A DNA stretch of 54,007 nucleotides from an uncultured Bermanella sp. (GCA_913058575.1 CAJXRF010000036.1:1-54007), one strand, 5' to 3'. Positions 34,735-42,551 are shown, numbered from the stretch's first letter. Notes: generated by a model from the letters alone, not told the origin. Translations and numbers: made by a program.

Positions 34735-34824
34735 GCCTTAGCAAAACGCTCAAGAGCGTTTCGGCCCTAAAAACGGGCCTCCATTTGGACTGCCTTCGGC
34801 AGCCCCTTAGCATTGGCGTTAGGC
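34735..34824 (+). repeat. attC2 recombination site
   Basis: GCCTTAGC (34735-34742) pairs with GTTAGGC (34818-34824) with one bulge. AAACGCTC-AA-GAGCGTTT (34744-34761), GGCCC/GGGCC and CTGCC/GGCAG form internal hairpins. The start resembles the Vibrio-type repeat (TAACAAACGCCTCAAGAGG). The 3' core GTTAGGC is exact. Confidence 0.8.
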
Positions 34825-34845
34825 ATATAAATGGAGTTTAAATAA

Positions 34846-35241
34846 ATGATCGACATGCTGATGTGGCTATGCATATTTTCTTCTCCAATTTTGATTTGTA
34901 TCCTGGTTCGAAAGAAGTCGGTTAGATTCAAAGCTTGGCTAGCTGCATTTATTATTTCATGGGTTGTCATGGCCATTACTGTATTGGCATTATGGCTTGG
35001 ATATGACTTGTACCTTTCGTATAAATTGGAATTATTGGATAATGATGGCGATGGTAGTTGGTCAAATAAAGAAATGGAGACTTGGACTGAGGAAGATCAC
35101 AATACGATGAAACGATATTTTGGGGATGGAGGGCGCAATGTTTTTGCTGTATTTATTTTTCCTATCTTTTCATTGGTCTATTCGCTGTTAGTCACTGCAA
35201 TGTATTGGCTTATTGCCAATAAAATTAGAAAAAATGTATAA
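34846..35241 (+). CDS. Cassette protein 3: membrane protein with an EF-hand loop, 131 aa
   Basis: The protein has a helix at about 4-21, a second at about 29-53 and a third at about 102-125. Between helices two and three lies a perfect calcium-binding EF-hand loop, D65-N-D-G-D-G-S-W-S-N-K-E76: Asp at positions 1, 3 and 5, Gly at 6 and Glu at 12. The loop sits next to a short acidic helix, METWTEEDH. With two helices N-terminal of it, this segment should face one side of the membrane. Calcium binding is a direct prediction from the loop. The biological role is unknown. The gene starts 27 bases after the attC2 cut. Confidence 0.75.
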   Translation: MIDMLMWLCIFSSPILICILVRKKSVRFKAWLAAFIISWVVMAITVLALWLGYDLYLSYKLELLDNDGDGSWSNKEMETWTEEDHNTMKRYFGDGGRNVFAVFIFPIFSLVYSLLVTAMYWLIANKIRKNV

Positions 35242-35320
35242 CAAAGTAAGCCTGAATCGCTAGCAAGCTGGCTGGGAGAGCTTAGTCACTACAAGTTTTC
35301 CAAAACTGCGGGCGTTACTT
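35236..35320 (+). repeat. Doubtful attC3
   Basis: TATAAC at the stop codon of cassette gene 3 (about 35237) and GCGTTACTT near 35312-35320 resemble attC ends, but the 3' core is off consensus and internal pairing is weak. If it is not real, cassette 3 extends to 35514. Confidence 0.3.
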
Positions 35321-35459
35321 GAATTTGAAAATTTGCAATTAGAAGAAAATTCAATGCCACATCAAATGACTATTCACGGGAAGAGTACTGTGAATACCTA
35401 AATGGGTGAGGTCAGCTAAGAATAGAAAATTTGTGCTTAAAGCATTATCAAAAATAATT

Positions 35460-35520
35460 GCTTAACACCGTAATTTAATAAGGCGCCCAAGCTTTAGACG
35501 CAGCAAGCTTGGTGTTATGT
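35460..35520 (+). repeat. attC4 recombination site, short form
   Basis: GCTTAAC (35460-35466) matches RYYYAAC exactly and GTTATGT is at 35514-35520. CCAAGCTT and CAAGCTTGG are inner arms, and TAACACC pairs with GGTGTTA. Its length of 61 bases is typical of short attC sites. Confidence 0.7.
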
Positions 35521-35537
35521 GGTTTTAGAGGTTTCAT

Positions 35538-35783
35538 GTGTTCAAATGTTTAACCGGCTTCCAATACTCTGGAGATGAAATTTATGATCGACGTTGTAAG
35601 CGTTGTGGTTTGATAATTAGTATTGATCATATTGATTGTCCCCATTGTCATGGACTTTCAGATTCGGAAATGGTTTATATGCTAAACCAGAGAATCGAAA
35701 ATGAAGAGGGAAACTCTAAGCTTGGATATATATTCTCCATAATAGGGCTGGCTATTGTTGTATTTCTCTATTTTGCAACATGA
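35538..35783 (+). CDS. Cassette protein 4: four-cysteine, tail-anchored protein, 81 aa
   Basis: The protein has C20-x2-C23 and C34-x2-C37, arranged as a small zinc-ribbon (RRCKRCGL ... CPHCHGL). After a charged linker a single hydrophobic helix (about 62-79) ends in FAT, so the zinc ribbon is probably cytoplasmic and tail-anchored. Translation starts at GTG 35538, which overlaps an out-of-frame ATG (35536-35538). An in-frame stop at 35526 rules out an earlier start. The gene begins 23 bases after the attC4 cut. No attC follows it. Confidence 0.6.
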   Translation: MFKCLTGFQYSGDEIYDRRCKRCGLIISIDHIDCPHCHGLSDSEMVYMLNQRIENEEGNSKLGYIFSIIGLAIVVFLYFAT

Positions 35784-36044
35784 TTCTTAGTTAATTTTCG
35801 GATTCATAAGCTAAGTGTGACACATTTTAAACTTAAGCAAAGTGAGCTATCAGAATCCTCATTGGGCCCCTTTACCTACCCCGCAATTACACTCATAGCA
35901 TTAACCATAATCCCAATTGATATCAGCCAGTAAGTGGATGGTGGTTTACTTGCAGTTTTGGCGGTGATTGATCTCGGTACATCAGGTATTCTAGTAGGCT
36001 TGAGTTATTATTTCTTGAAATTTCTTTATATGAACTTTAAGTGA
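35784..36044 (+). pseudogene. Possible membrane-protein remnant interrupted by a TAA stop
   Basis: In the same frame as the preceding gene, the DNA reads without a stop from 35784 to a TAA at 35931-35933, then again to TGA at 36042. The second half reads LLAVLAVIDLGTSGILVGLSYYF, a clear membrane helix; the first ends ITLIALTIIPIDISQ. No start codon is apparent in the first part. One interrupted small membrane protein is the simplest reading, although a chance open frame cannot be excluded. Confidence 0.35.
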
Positions 36045-36051
36045 AAAATAT

Positions 36052-36354
36052 ATGAATATTGTAAAATCATTTTTCGCAGTCAGTGTATTTATATTCATGG
36101 CAATAGGCTTGAATGGATGCGGAACACTTACCAAAAATAACGCCCCAAAAAATGACGCTTGCCAATGCTTTTGGATGGAAAATTACTCTGGTCAATATAA
36201 GTGGGTGCCGTTTGAATCAATTCGGGCAACGGAAGGTAAAATTACCAAAGCGGAATGTTATGCGCTGGATAGTTGCGATGGTGGGTTAGGTCATTCGGGT
36301 GGTGGTTGCTATAAGTGGGCCTTAGGGCCAGAGAATAATAGGGTGCCATGGTAA
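36052..36354 (+). CDS. Small lipoprotein of unknown function, 100 aa
   Basis: The signal peptide ends in GLNGC with the lipid-modified cysteine at about 23, an acceptable though not ideal lipobox. The mature part has four further cysteines (CQCFW, AECYALDSCDGG, GGGCYKW), so it is probably disulfide-bonded and periplasmic. The Trp-Pro-rich end (ENNRVPW) is distinctive. No named family is recognised. The gene follows the interrupted remnant by 7 bases and precedes a Nudix gene. It may be a former cassette gene, but no attC flanks it. Confidence 0.65.
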   Translation: MNIVKSFFAVSVFIFMAIGLNGCGTLTKNNAPKNDACQCFWMENYSGQYKWVPFESIRATEGKITKAECYALDSCDGGLGHSGGGCYKWALGPENNRVPW

Positions 36355-36494
36355 AAAGCACCTTGGAATTTGGGATATAAAAATCCATTGCCAAGTTAAT
36401 TGATTCGATTAGCCCTTAAAAAATTGCTCGGTGAGCAAGACATCCATCCCCAAAAAAAGCAAAGAAACAGCAGTAGTTCTTTAGGTATTCATTT

Positions 36495-37034
36495 ATGCGA
36501 CTTTTAAAAATAGCTTTTCATCCTAATGTGTCACCTGAAGATATCTCAGCCACCAGTCATCATAAAATCATAGAGCGTCACGCTGCACGGGGCATTGTGC
36601 TTAGGGGTGAAAAAATTCTTCTGTTATACACACAGCGCTATCACGATTACAGCCTGCCAGGTGGCGGTATTGATGAGGGTGAGGATGAAATAGCGGGCTT
36701 AGTGCGTGAGTTAAAGGAAGAAACTGGCGCGCAAGGCGTGCGCAATATAAAAGACTTTGCCCGTTATGATGAGTACCGCCCTTGGTATAAGGGCGATGCT
36801 GACATAATTCATATGATCTCCCATTGCTATGTATGTGAGATTAATGAAGCGCTGGGCGATACTTCATTTGAGTCCCATGAGGTGAGTAATGGCATGACGC
36901 CAGTGTGGATGAATATTCATGAGGCCATTGAACATAATGAAGGGGTCATTGCCAATAGTGATAAAAAAGGGCTTTCCATTGAAAGGGAGACGTTTTTATT
37001 AAGGGTCATAGTGCAGGAATTAGTGGCTAGTTAA
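36495..37034 (+). CDS. Nudix hydrolase
   Basis: The 179-aa protein contains a complete Nudix box (about residues 57-79): G-x5-E-x7-REL-K-E-E-T-G-A, with the metal-binding RELKEETG glutamates intact. The flanking segments fit a sanitising or ADP-ribose-type pyrophosphohydrolase (HAARGIVLRGEKILLLYT, YSLPGGGID), but substrate choice is not predictable. Its ribosome site is poor. It shows no attC and is probably a resident gene. Confidence 0.85.
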   Translation: MRLLKIAFHPNVSPEDISATSHHKIIERHAARGIVLRGEKILLLYTQRYHDYSLPGGGIDEGEDEIAGLVRELKEETGAQGVRNIKDFARYDEYRPWYKGDADIIHMISHCYVCEINEALGDTSFESHEVSNGMTPVWMNIHEAIEHNEGVIANSDKKGLSIERETFLLRVIVQELVAS

Positions 37035-37207
37035 GCGGTATAGAATGTATGGCTTTGCCTAATAAACGTGTCCTATGCTCACTCTTTTTTCATAAGCTGG
37101 CGGCGCCATTGTCATAACCTCTGTGGGCCAATAAATCCATTCACTTAAAGGGTCATAAATACGCTAAAATAACCGGCTATTATCTTCTTTTTGAGCCCTT
37201 TATATTA

Positions 37208-38560
37208 ATGAGCACTGACACTCCCCAAGTCACCGAAATTGCCAAATTTAACGAACTAGGTCTTATTCCTCCCTTACTGGCGCGCTTAACTGAGTTGGAA
37301 TACCAACAGCCAACACCCATTCAAGCGCACGCTATTCCAAGTATATTAGCTGGGCGTGATCTAATTGCAGGGGCCAATACTGGTTCGGGTAAAACTGCCA
37401 CCTTTGCTTTGCCACTGTTGCAAAAGCTCTTTAAAGAGCAGGGTGAAAAATCATCAACTAATCATAGTGGCAACTATGTGTCGGCGCTCATTTTGGTGCC
37501 AACTCGCGAATTGGCCAAACAAGTGGCTGACAGCGTTAGGTCTTATGCGGTGCACTTTAACGGTCAAATCAAAACCGTGGCGGTGTTTGGTGGTGTGTCG
37601 GCCAATACTCAAATGCTCGCGCTTCGCGGTGGCACCGACATATTGGTGGCGACTCCTGGTCGATTATTAGATTTAATCACTAGCAATGCTATTAAGCTTG
37701 ATAGGGTAAAAACCCTTGTGCTAGATGAAGCCGATAGAATGTTAAGCCTAGGCTTCACTGAAGAGCTATCGGCGCTGTTGGCGCTAATGCCTAAAGCATC
37801 TGGGCCGACACCAAAACAAACCTTATTGTTTTCAGCCACCTTTCCTGAGCAAGTGCAGGCATTAACTGCGCAATTGCTAAACAACCCTGTTGAGATACAA
37901 GTACAAAACAGCGACACCAGCACTTTGGTGCAGCGAGTTTTTACGGTGAATAAGGGGCAAAAAACAGCGCTGTTGGCGTCTTTAATTAAGCAGCACCAAT
38001 GGTCACAGGTGCTTATTTTTGTGAACGCTAAAAACAGCTGTGAACACCTAGCTGAAAAACTTTCTAAGCGTGGCATTAGCGCAGAAGTGTTTCACGGTGA
38101 TAAGGGCCAAGGTGCTCGTAATCGTGTGCTTGAAGCATTTAAAGCCGGGGAGGTTGAAGTGTTAATTGCCACAGATATTGCGGCCCGTGGTTTAGACATT
38201 GAAAAATTACCCGTGGTGATTAATTTTGATCTACCCAGAAGCCCATCAGATTACATGCACCGTATTGGTAGAAGTGGCCGTGCCGGTGAAGTGGGTTTGG
38301 CCTTATCGCTTATTGATCATGAAGATTATCATCACTTTAAAGTCATTGAAAAGAAGAACAAAATCCGTCTTGAACGTGAGCAGGTGAAAGGCTTCGAAGT
38401 GAATGAGGCCTTGGTGGCATCGCTTATTGAAAGTTTGCCAGCAACTGACAAACCCATGGCTAAGCCTGAAGGCACCGGTAAGAAAAAGGCCAAGAAAAAA
38501 CGCGAAACCATATCATCAGTGAATGCTGATATTTGGTCGGGCTATTCTAAGCCTAAATAA
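37208..38560 (+). CDS. DEAD-box ATP-dependent RNA helicase (RhlE/DbpA-like)
   Basis: The 450-aa protein has every DEAD-box motif in order. These are the Q-motif (YQQPTPIQ), motif I ANTGSGKT, Ia PTRELAKQ, GG, Ib TPGRLLD, II DEAD, III SAT, IV LIFVNAK, V ATDIAARGLDI and VI HRIGRSGRAG. A short basic tail (GTGKKKAKKKRE) follows. Such helicases remodel RNA during ribosome assembly and decay and often matter in the cold. The length and basic tail place it in the RhlE-like group, but the exact orthologue is not certain. It is monocistronic. Confidence 0.93.
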   Translation: MSTDTPQVTEIAKFNELGLIPPLLARLTELEYQQPTPIQAHAIPSILAGRDLIAGANTGSGKTATFALPLLQKLFKEQGEKSSTNHSGNYVSALILVPTRELAKQVADSVRSYAVHFNGQIKTVAVFGGVSANTQMLALRGGTDILVATPGRLLDLITSNAIKLDRVKTLVLDEADRMLSLGFTEELSALLALMPKASGPTPKQTLLFSATFPEQVQALTAQLLNNPVEIQVQNSDTSTLVQRVFTVNKGQKTALLASLIKQHQWSQVLIFVNAKNSCEHLAEKLSKRGISAEVFHGDKGQGARNRVLEAFKAGEVEVLIATDIAARGLDIEKLPVVINFDLPRSPSDYMHRIGRSGRAGEVGLALSLIDHEDYHHFKVIEKKNKIRLEREQVKGFEVNEALVASLIESLPATDKPMAKPEGTGKKKAKKKRETISSVNADIWSGYSKPK

Positions 38561-38633
38561 AAAAAGTATTTGAATGCCTCTGTTAGATATTTAGCGCTCT
38601 TATTAACCTGTAAAAGCCTAAATATTATCCTGT

Positions 38634-38662
38634 CGCCAGCCAGATTATGAGTCTGGCTGGCG
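38634..38662 (+). terminator. Terminator after the helicase gene
   Basis: CGCCAGCCAGA (38634-38644) pairs perfectly with TCTGGCTGGCG (38652-38662) around a 7-base loop and is followed by TGTTCACTTTTATA. Confidence 0.6.
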
Positions 38663-38859
38663 TGTTCACTTTTATATACTCTGCTTTTAAATCGTATTGA
38701 ATCTAGAATTGAAAAATGTGATTTTGAGCTTCACAGCTTCAACCTTTTTGGCGTGAATGGTGGCGATACATTTAACGCCGCTATCTGTTACTCTTTGTGG
38801 CTAATTAAATTTATAACTCTTTTATTGTGGCGTTTAAATTCTTTTTAACGGGTGTAACT

Positions 38860-39612
38860 ATGCAAAAATCACAAAACGTTTTTATTACAGGTGCATCATC
38901 GGGTTTGGGTAAGCAAATGGCAAAAGAGTTTGCCAGCCGGGGCTATAATCTTGCCTTAACGGCGCGTCGGGTGGACATTTTAGAAACCCTTAAAGAAGAA
39001 CTAGAAAAAGAGTTTAGTATAAAGGTGTTTGTGGCCAGCCTTGATGTGCAAGACTCACAACAAACCACAGACGTGCTGGCAAAGGCGGCAAAAGAGCTGG
39101 GAGGCATAGATAAGGTACTGGCCAATGCAGGCATTGGTTATACCGAACGCATCGGTACGCCAAATGCTTTTGAGCATGCAAGGCAGATGATCAATACCAA
39201 CGTCATTGGCGCCATGGCCACCATAGACTCAGCCGTGCAGCTGTTTCGTCAACAGGGCCATGGCCATATTGTGGCCATTAGTTCGGTGGCGGCCTTTAGA
39301 GGCATGCCAAGTTCCTCTGCTTATTGTGCGTCAAAGAGTGCGGTGACGACTTATACCGAGGCGTTACGGGCCGAGACACATAAAGAAAATATAGATGTGA
39401 CGTTATTATCGCCTGGCTATATTGATACGCCTATTAATCAGGGAGCGGCCAGCCGTCCTTTTTTAATTGATTTAGAAAAAGGCGGTAATATATTGGTGAC
39501 GTTAATTGAAAAGAAGGTAAAGCGCTCAACGGTGCCGTCTTGGCCTTGGGGAGTGGTGGCAAGATTATTGGCTTGTTTGCCAACTGGGTTGTTAGTGCGT
39601 GCGGTAGGATAA
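38860..39612 (+). CDS. Short-chain dehydrogenase/reductase
   Basis: The 250-aa classical SDR has cofactor motif TGASSGLG (residues 10-17), NAGIG, catalytic Ser in AISSVAAFRG and YCASKSAV with the Tyr-x3-Lys pair. The C-terminal part is hydrophobic, with a cluster of Trp/Leu near the end (SWPWGVVARLLACLPTGLL) that could associate with the membrane. The substrate is unknown. The ATG at 38860 gives the natural SDR N terminus, with a weak GGGTG site before it. A start at 38827 would add eleven non-conserved residues. Confidence 0.87.
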   Translation: MQKSQNVFITGASSGLGKQMAKEFASRGYNLALTARRVDILETLKEELEKEFSIKVFVASLDVQDSQQTTDVLAKAAKELGGIDKVLANAGIGYTERIGTPNAFEHARQMINTNVIGAMATIDSAVQLFRQQGHGHIVAISSVAAFRGMPSSSAYCASKSAVTTYTEALRAETHKENIDVTLLSPGYIDTPINQGAASRPFLIDLEKGGNILVTLIEKKVKRSTVPSWPWGVVARLLACLPTGLLVRAVG

Positions 39613-39717
39613 GTCATTTATTTAATGGCGCGCATACAGACAAGTATGTGGTCAAATTTATAGACTATGATGAAAAACCATAAAGAAAAGCGAGAATGGC
39701 GGTAAGAGTTTTAAAAT

Positions 39718-39748
39718 AAAAAGGCCCGAATATTATTCGGGCCTTTTT
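39718..39748. terminator. Strong bidirectional terminator
   Basis: AAAAAGGCCCGAAT and ATTCGGGCCTTTTT form a 14-bp stem with a 3-base loop, between the convergent SDR and small lipoprotein genes. A-run and T-run on both sides. Confidence 0.9.
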
Positions 39749-39766
39749 GACTGAAAGTTTAAGGAA

Positions 39767-40033
39767 TTAACCTTCAACGCCAGCAGTGGCAACGGCTTCA
39801 GTTTCAGGTGCTGCTTCTTCCGCTTTTACTTCAGCGGCTTCTGTAGCAACCACTTCAGTGGCTTCAACAGCAGGAGTGGCAACGGCTTCTACTACAGGTG
39901 CAGCTTCAACAGCAGGAGCGGCAACGGCTTCTACTACAGGTGCAGCCTCAACGGCTGGTGCAGAAACAACAGCGTCTTCTCCACAAGCGGTAATGGCAAT
40001 AACAGCTAATACGATGGCTACTTGCTTTAACAT
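39767..40033 (-). CDS. Small Ala/Val/Glu-repeat lipoprotein, 88 aa
   Basis: The signal peptide ends AVIAITACG, a good lipobox with cysteine at about 17. The mature part is built from Ala-Pro-Ala-Val-Glu-Ala-Ala-Pro-Val-Val-Glu-Ala-Val-Ala repeats (14 residues) and has no aromatic residues, so it should be an extended acidic envelope tether rather than an enzyme. The repeats are nearly identical in DNA (42 bases), so the number of units may vary between strains. The gene has its own terminator at 39718-39748. It is preceded by a divergent stretch of ~300 bases. Confidence 0.7.
   Translation of the reverse strand: MLKQVAIVLAVIAITACGEDAVVSAPAVEAAPVVEAVAAPAVEAAPVVEAVATPAVEATEVVATEAAEVKAEEAAPETEAVATAGVEG
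39861..39962. repeat. 42-bp tandem repeat in the small lipoprotein gene
   Basis: Units at 39861-39902 and 39903-39944 differ at a single base, and a partial third continues to 39962. Each encodes 14 residues in frame. Confidence 0.85.
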
Positions 40034-40335
40034 TTTGATTCCCCAGAATTAAATTATTATGTGTTTAAAAAGCGAGGCTAAGATTAATGCATAAAAATTA
40101 AATTAAATATGAACCAATTACGAATTATCAATATTGTCATAACTGATTAGTGAAATTGTGATGCAGTACTGCTTGATTGGCGCAACGGGGCCAGCGCTAG
40201 AGTGTGTTTTTGCAGTTGTGACGGTATTGATGATTATGAATGGAGGAGAAGAGAGAGAAAACAAAGCCCACGGCTTAAGGTTTTTTTAAAACACTGTTGT
40301 GGTCAGTTACCTAACGATCACTTTTAGAATATAGA
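40034..40335. other. 302-bp intergenic region
   Basis: It separates two minus-strand genes and should include the promoter of the repeat lipoprotein. Just inside its far end, TTAGAATA and TATTCTAA (40324-40344) overlap the stop codon of the next gene and may act as its terminator. No other gene is seen. Confidence 0.4.
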
Positions 40336-41070
40336 TTATTCTAACAATTGGGTGTTTCTCCTTAATAGCCCTGCAGTAATCAGTAAAAGCAGATAAAAGG
40401 CACCGCTTCCCGAACTTGAAGTAGTCTCTTCGTCATCTGTATTGCTTGTATCATTTTCGCTGTCGCCATCTTCATCTTCACTATCTTCCACTATGACGGA
40501 GATGGCATCAGTAGAAAAACTTAAATCATCAATGGCCAGCATATTACTGCCAAAAGCACTGACCGTAACCGAGGCCATTAACGCATCTCCTTCATTTAAT
40601 GTTTTCTCAATATGCAGCCAGCTGCCATTCACTATGGTGCTGGTGACGTCTTCAATTACTGCATCAGTGCTGTCGATAATTTGCACTTGGCCTGTGCTGC
40701 TGGCATTACTGGTGCGAATATAAAAATCTAAAGAGGTGGCGTGGGAAGAAAAGGTAATGGTACCCACACCTGTGCTGGTGCCTCGGTTAGTGGTGCCAGC
40801 TGGGTCTAGCATCCATGATTTCGTGCCTGAATGGTAAAGTGCACCGTTGCCGATGGTGAAAGACGTGCCACCACTGAAAGTAGCCGACAAACCGTTGTTG
40901 GTGACGGTGAAATCTTGAACGGTACTAAAGTTGGTGCTTTCAAAGTTGGTGGTAAAGTTTGCGGCATAAGTGGTGGCTGACTGGAAAAGTAGAATAAACA
41001 GCAGCCATAAAAGCCCATAGCATCGAATGTAAAAGAGAAGGGCGTTAATGTTTTGTAGAAAGTGTGTCAT
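40336..41070 (-). CDS. Secreted protein with C-terminal sorting signal (GlyGly-CTERM type)
   Basis: The 244-aa protein has a long signal peptide (cut near TTYAAN), then a Ser/Thr/Asn-rich beta-sheet domain of ~150 residues resembling a carbohydrate- or lectin-like fold. A low-complexity acidic linker (EDSEDEDGDSENDTSN) follows, then a terminal motif SSSGSGAFYLLLL ... GLLRRN: small residues, hydrophobic helix, then arginines. This three-part C terminus matches the GlyGly-CTERM/rhombosortase sorting signals found in marine gammaproteobacteria. It is probably cleaved at the envelope and lipid- or surface-linked. The function of the mature domain is unknown. Confidence 0.75.
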   Translation of the reverse strand: MTHFLQNINALLFYIRCYGLLWLLFILLFQSATTYAANFTTNFESTNFSTVQDFTVTNNGLSATFSGGTSFTIGNGALYHSGTKSWMLDPAGTTNRGTSTGVGTITFSSHATSLDFYIRTSNASSTGQVQIIDSTDAVIEDVTSTIVNGSWLHIEKTLNEGDALMASVTVSAFGSNMLAIDDLSFSTDAISVIVEDSEDEDGDSENDTSNTDDEETTSSSGSGAFYLLLLITAGLLRRNTQLLE

Positions 41071-41308
41071 AGGTTATCCCTATTCATATATGTGCAAAGC
41101 GAGCCTTGTGAGTACTGATAACAATTGAGTTTTCTAGCCAGTGAAACTCATAGGTGTTCAATAGTGATGACACTAAAAGTTTAGCGGATAGGGGGCGTTT
41201 GGGTGGGTATTTGGGACACTGCTTAGATGATTAACTAATAACCTATTATGTATATCATCTAAGTAACTCAGTTTGCATTAACGAGATGCTGAATAAAGGC
41301 GATGTAGG

Positions 41309-41557
41309 CTAACCTACTACTTTAAGCACACACCAAGGAATAATAAAAAACATGGCGTTCATGAGTTTGTAAAACCCCATTAATAAATAATGAGTTTTCA
41401 CGATATCACTGCTGCTTAGCTTAAAAAATTTATGGTGAAATGCGATCACGCCGGTTTCTCGGTTTATGAGCATTAAAAACCAAAATATTAAAAATAGCGT
41501 ATTAATAACCGCGCACCAGCCTAATACAGAGCTTAGAATTTCTAGGTACATGACCAT
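41309..41557 (-). CDS. Small membrane protein, DUF6868-like, 82 aa
   Basis: The protein has two clear membrane helices (about 8-30 and 57-78) around a basic, His-rich segment (FHHKFFKLSSSDI). The pattern WCxVIN...FWFLM...KLSS...HY..MGFYK...IPW matches the small DUF6868 proteins, whose role is not known. The gene is isolated between an exported-protein gene and lpxH. Confidence 0.7.
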   Translation of the reverse strand: MVMYLEILSSVLGWCAVINTLFLIFWFLMLINRETGVIAFHHKFFKLSSSDIVKTHYLLMGFYKLMNAMFFIIPWCVLKVVG

Positions 41558-41709
41558 CCCCTTAAAGCGTTATTGTTAGATGTTTTCTTTTTACTTTACC
41601 AATGGAACATAAGTAAGCTTAGGCGATGGGCAGGAATTATTCTTGAGGTAGGTCAGTTTGGTTCTTTGTTTAATGTGTTGTTTGGCAGTTCATTGACTAA
41701 ACCGCTAGA

Positions 41710-42438
41710 TTAGACGACGGGTAAGTCAAAATCCACTAGACGATAGCCTTGCTCATTCACTTTTAAATACCAGCCTTGTGTGTACCAATCACCCAATACG
41801 ATGCGCTGGGCATTGGCGCCGTCTAGATCAAAGTCGTGTATGGCCGGGCGATGAGTGTGGCCGTGTATTAATCGGGTCACATTGGCATTTGTGAGGGATG
41901 CATCTACTTCACTTTGGGTGACATCCATGATGGTTTGTTCTTTTTGGGCATTGCCTTTTTGGCTTTCATCGCGGGCTTGGTTTGCAAAGGCCAGCCTGTC
42001 TTCAAGGCTTTTCCCTAAAAACTGTGTTTGCCATTCTTGGCTGCGCACCATTTCTCGAAAGGCCATGTATTGCGTGTCTAGGGTGCACAGGCTATCGCCG
42101 TGCATCAGTAATACTGACTCATCATTTAATGTGATGATGCTAGGGTCTTCAAGTAAGGTGATATGGGTATCTTTGCAGAATTGCTTGCCAATTAAAAAAT
42201 CGCGGTTACCGTGCATGAAAAACATCTTCACGCCGCGCTCGCTGGTGGCTTTTAAAAGGCTTTTTATACTGTCTATGTAAGGGTGGGGCACATCATCCCC
42301 AAGCCAGTAGTTAAAGAAATCTCCTAAAATATATAGGTGATCACCGTCTTGTGGCTCGAGCATAAAATCAAGAAACCCCGCAGTTATGCGGGTTTCTTCG
42401 GGAGCTAAATGTAGGTCGCTAATAAACCAATGAGTCAT
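41710..42438 (-). CDS. lpxH: UDP-2,3-diacylglucosamine diphosphatase LpxH
   Basis: LpxH makes lipid X during lipid A synthesis. The calcineurin-fold metal ligands appear in order: SDLHL (D8, H10), LGDFFNYWLGDD (D41), HGNRDFL (N79), LMHGDSL (H near 114) and the terminal IHGHTHRPAIH. At 242 aa it has the family length. In the second motif an Asn stands where most LpxH have Glu (usually DLFEAW/YW); that residue is not a metal ligand. Gene order lpxH, ppiB, glnS, cysS is the order I recall from Pseudomonas. Confidence 0.96.
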   Translation of the reverse strand: MTHWFISDLHLAPEETRITAGFLDFMLEPQDGDHLYILGDFFNYWLGDDVPHPYIDSIKSLLKATSERGVKMFFMHGNRDFLIGKQFCKDTHITLLEDPSIITLNDESVLLMHGDSLCTLDTQYMAFREMVRSQEWQTQFLGKSLEDRLAFANQARDESQKGNAQKEQTIMDVTQSEVDASLTNANVTRLIHGHTHRPAIHDFDLDGANAQRIVLGDWYTQGWYLKVNEQGYRLVDFDLPVV

Positions 42439-42551
42439 AAAATATCTTTTGGTACGGGTATTAATACAATCTTAATATCATAGCCATTATTTGTTTTATG
42501 GGTTTAACCGAACAACATTCTAGCTATACATTTTCGCTGGGTCGTAATGAA

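Larger units (their letters stand above)
32203..35520. mobile_element. Chromosomal integron: intI, attI region and a short cassette array
   Basis: A divergent intI (minus strand) faces an array read on the plus strand, the standard integron layout. Recognisable attC sites end at 34043, 34824 and 35520, with a doubtful one near 35320. Cassette junctions predicted from the G/TT cut are after 34037, 34818 and 35514. The genes carried are small, mostly membrane or exported, and unlike the surrounding metabolic genes. A further gene at 35538 sits right after the last attC and is probably also cassette-derived. Confidence 0.85.

Noticed and set aside
39786-40052. Open frame on the plus strand opposite the repeat lipoprotein gene
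   Set aside because: It is a low-complexity Ala/Ser/Thr shadow caused by the GCN/GNN codons of the repeat; the minus strand has a lipobox.
41710-42438. LpxH with a mutated active site (Asn for Glu in the GDFFNYW motif)
   Set aside because: The substituted residue is not a known metal ligand and all ligands are present, so the enzyme is probably normal.
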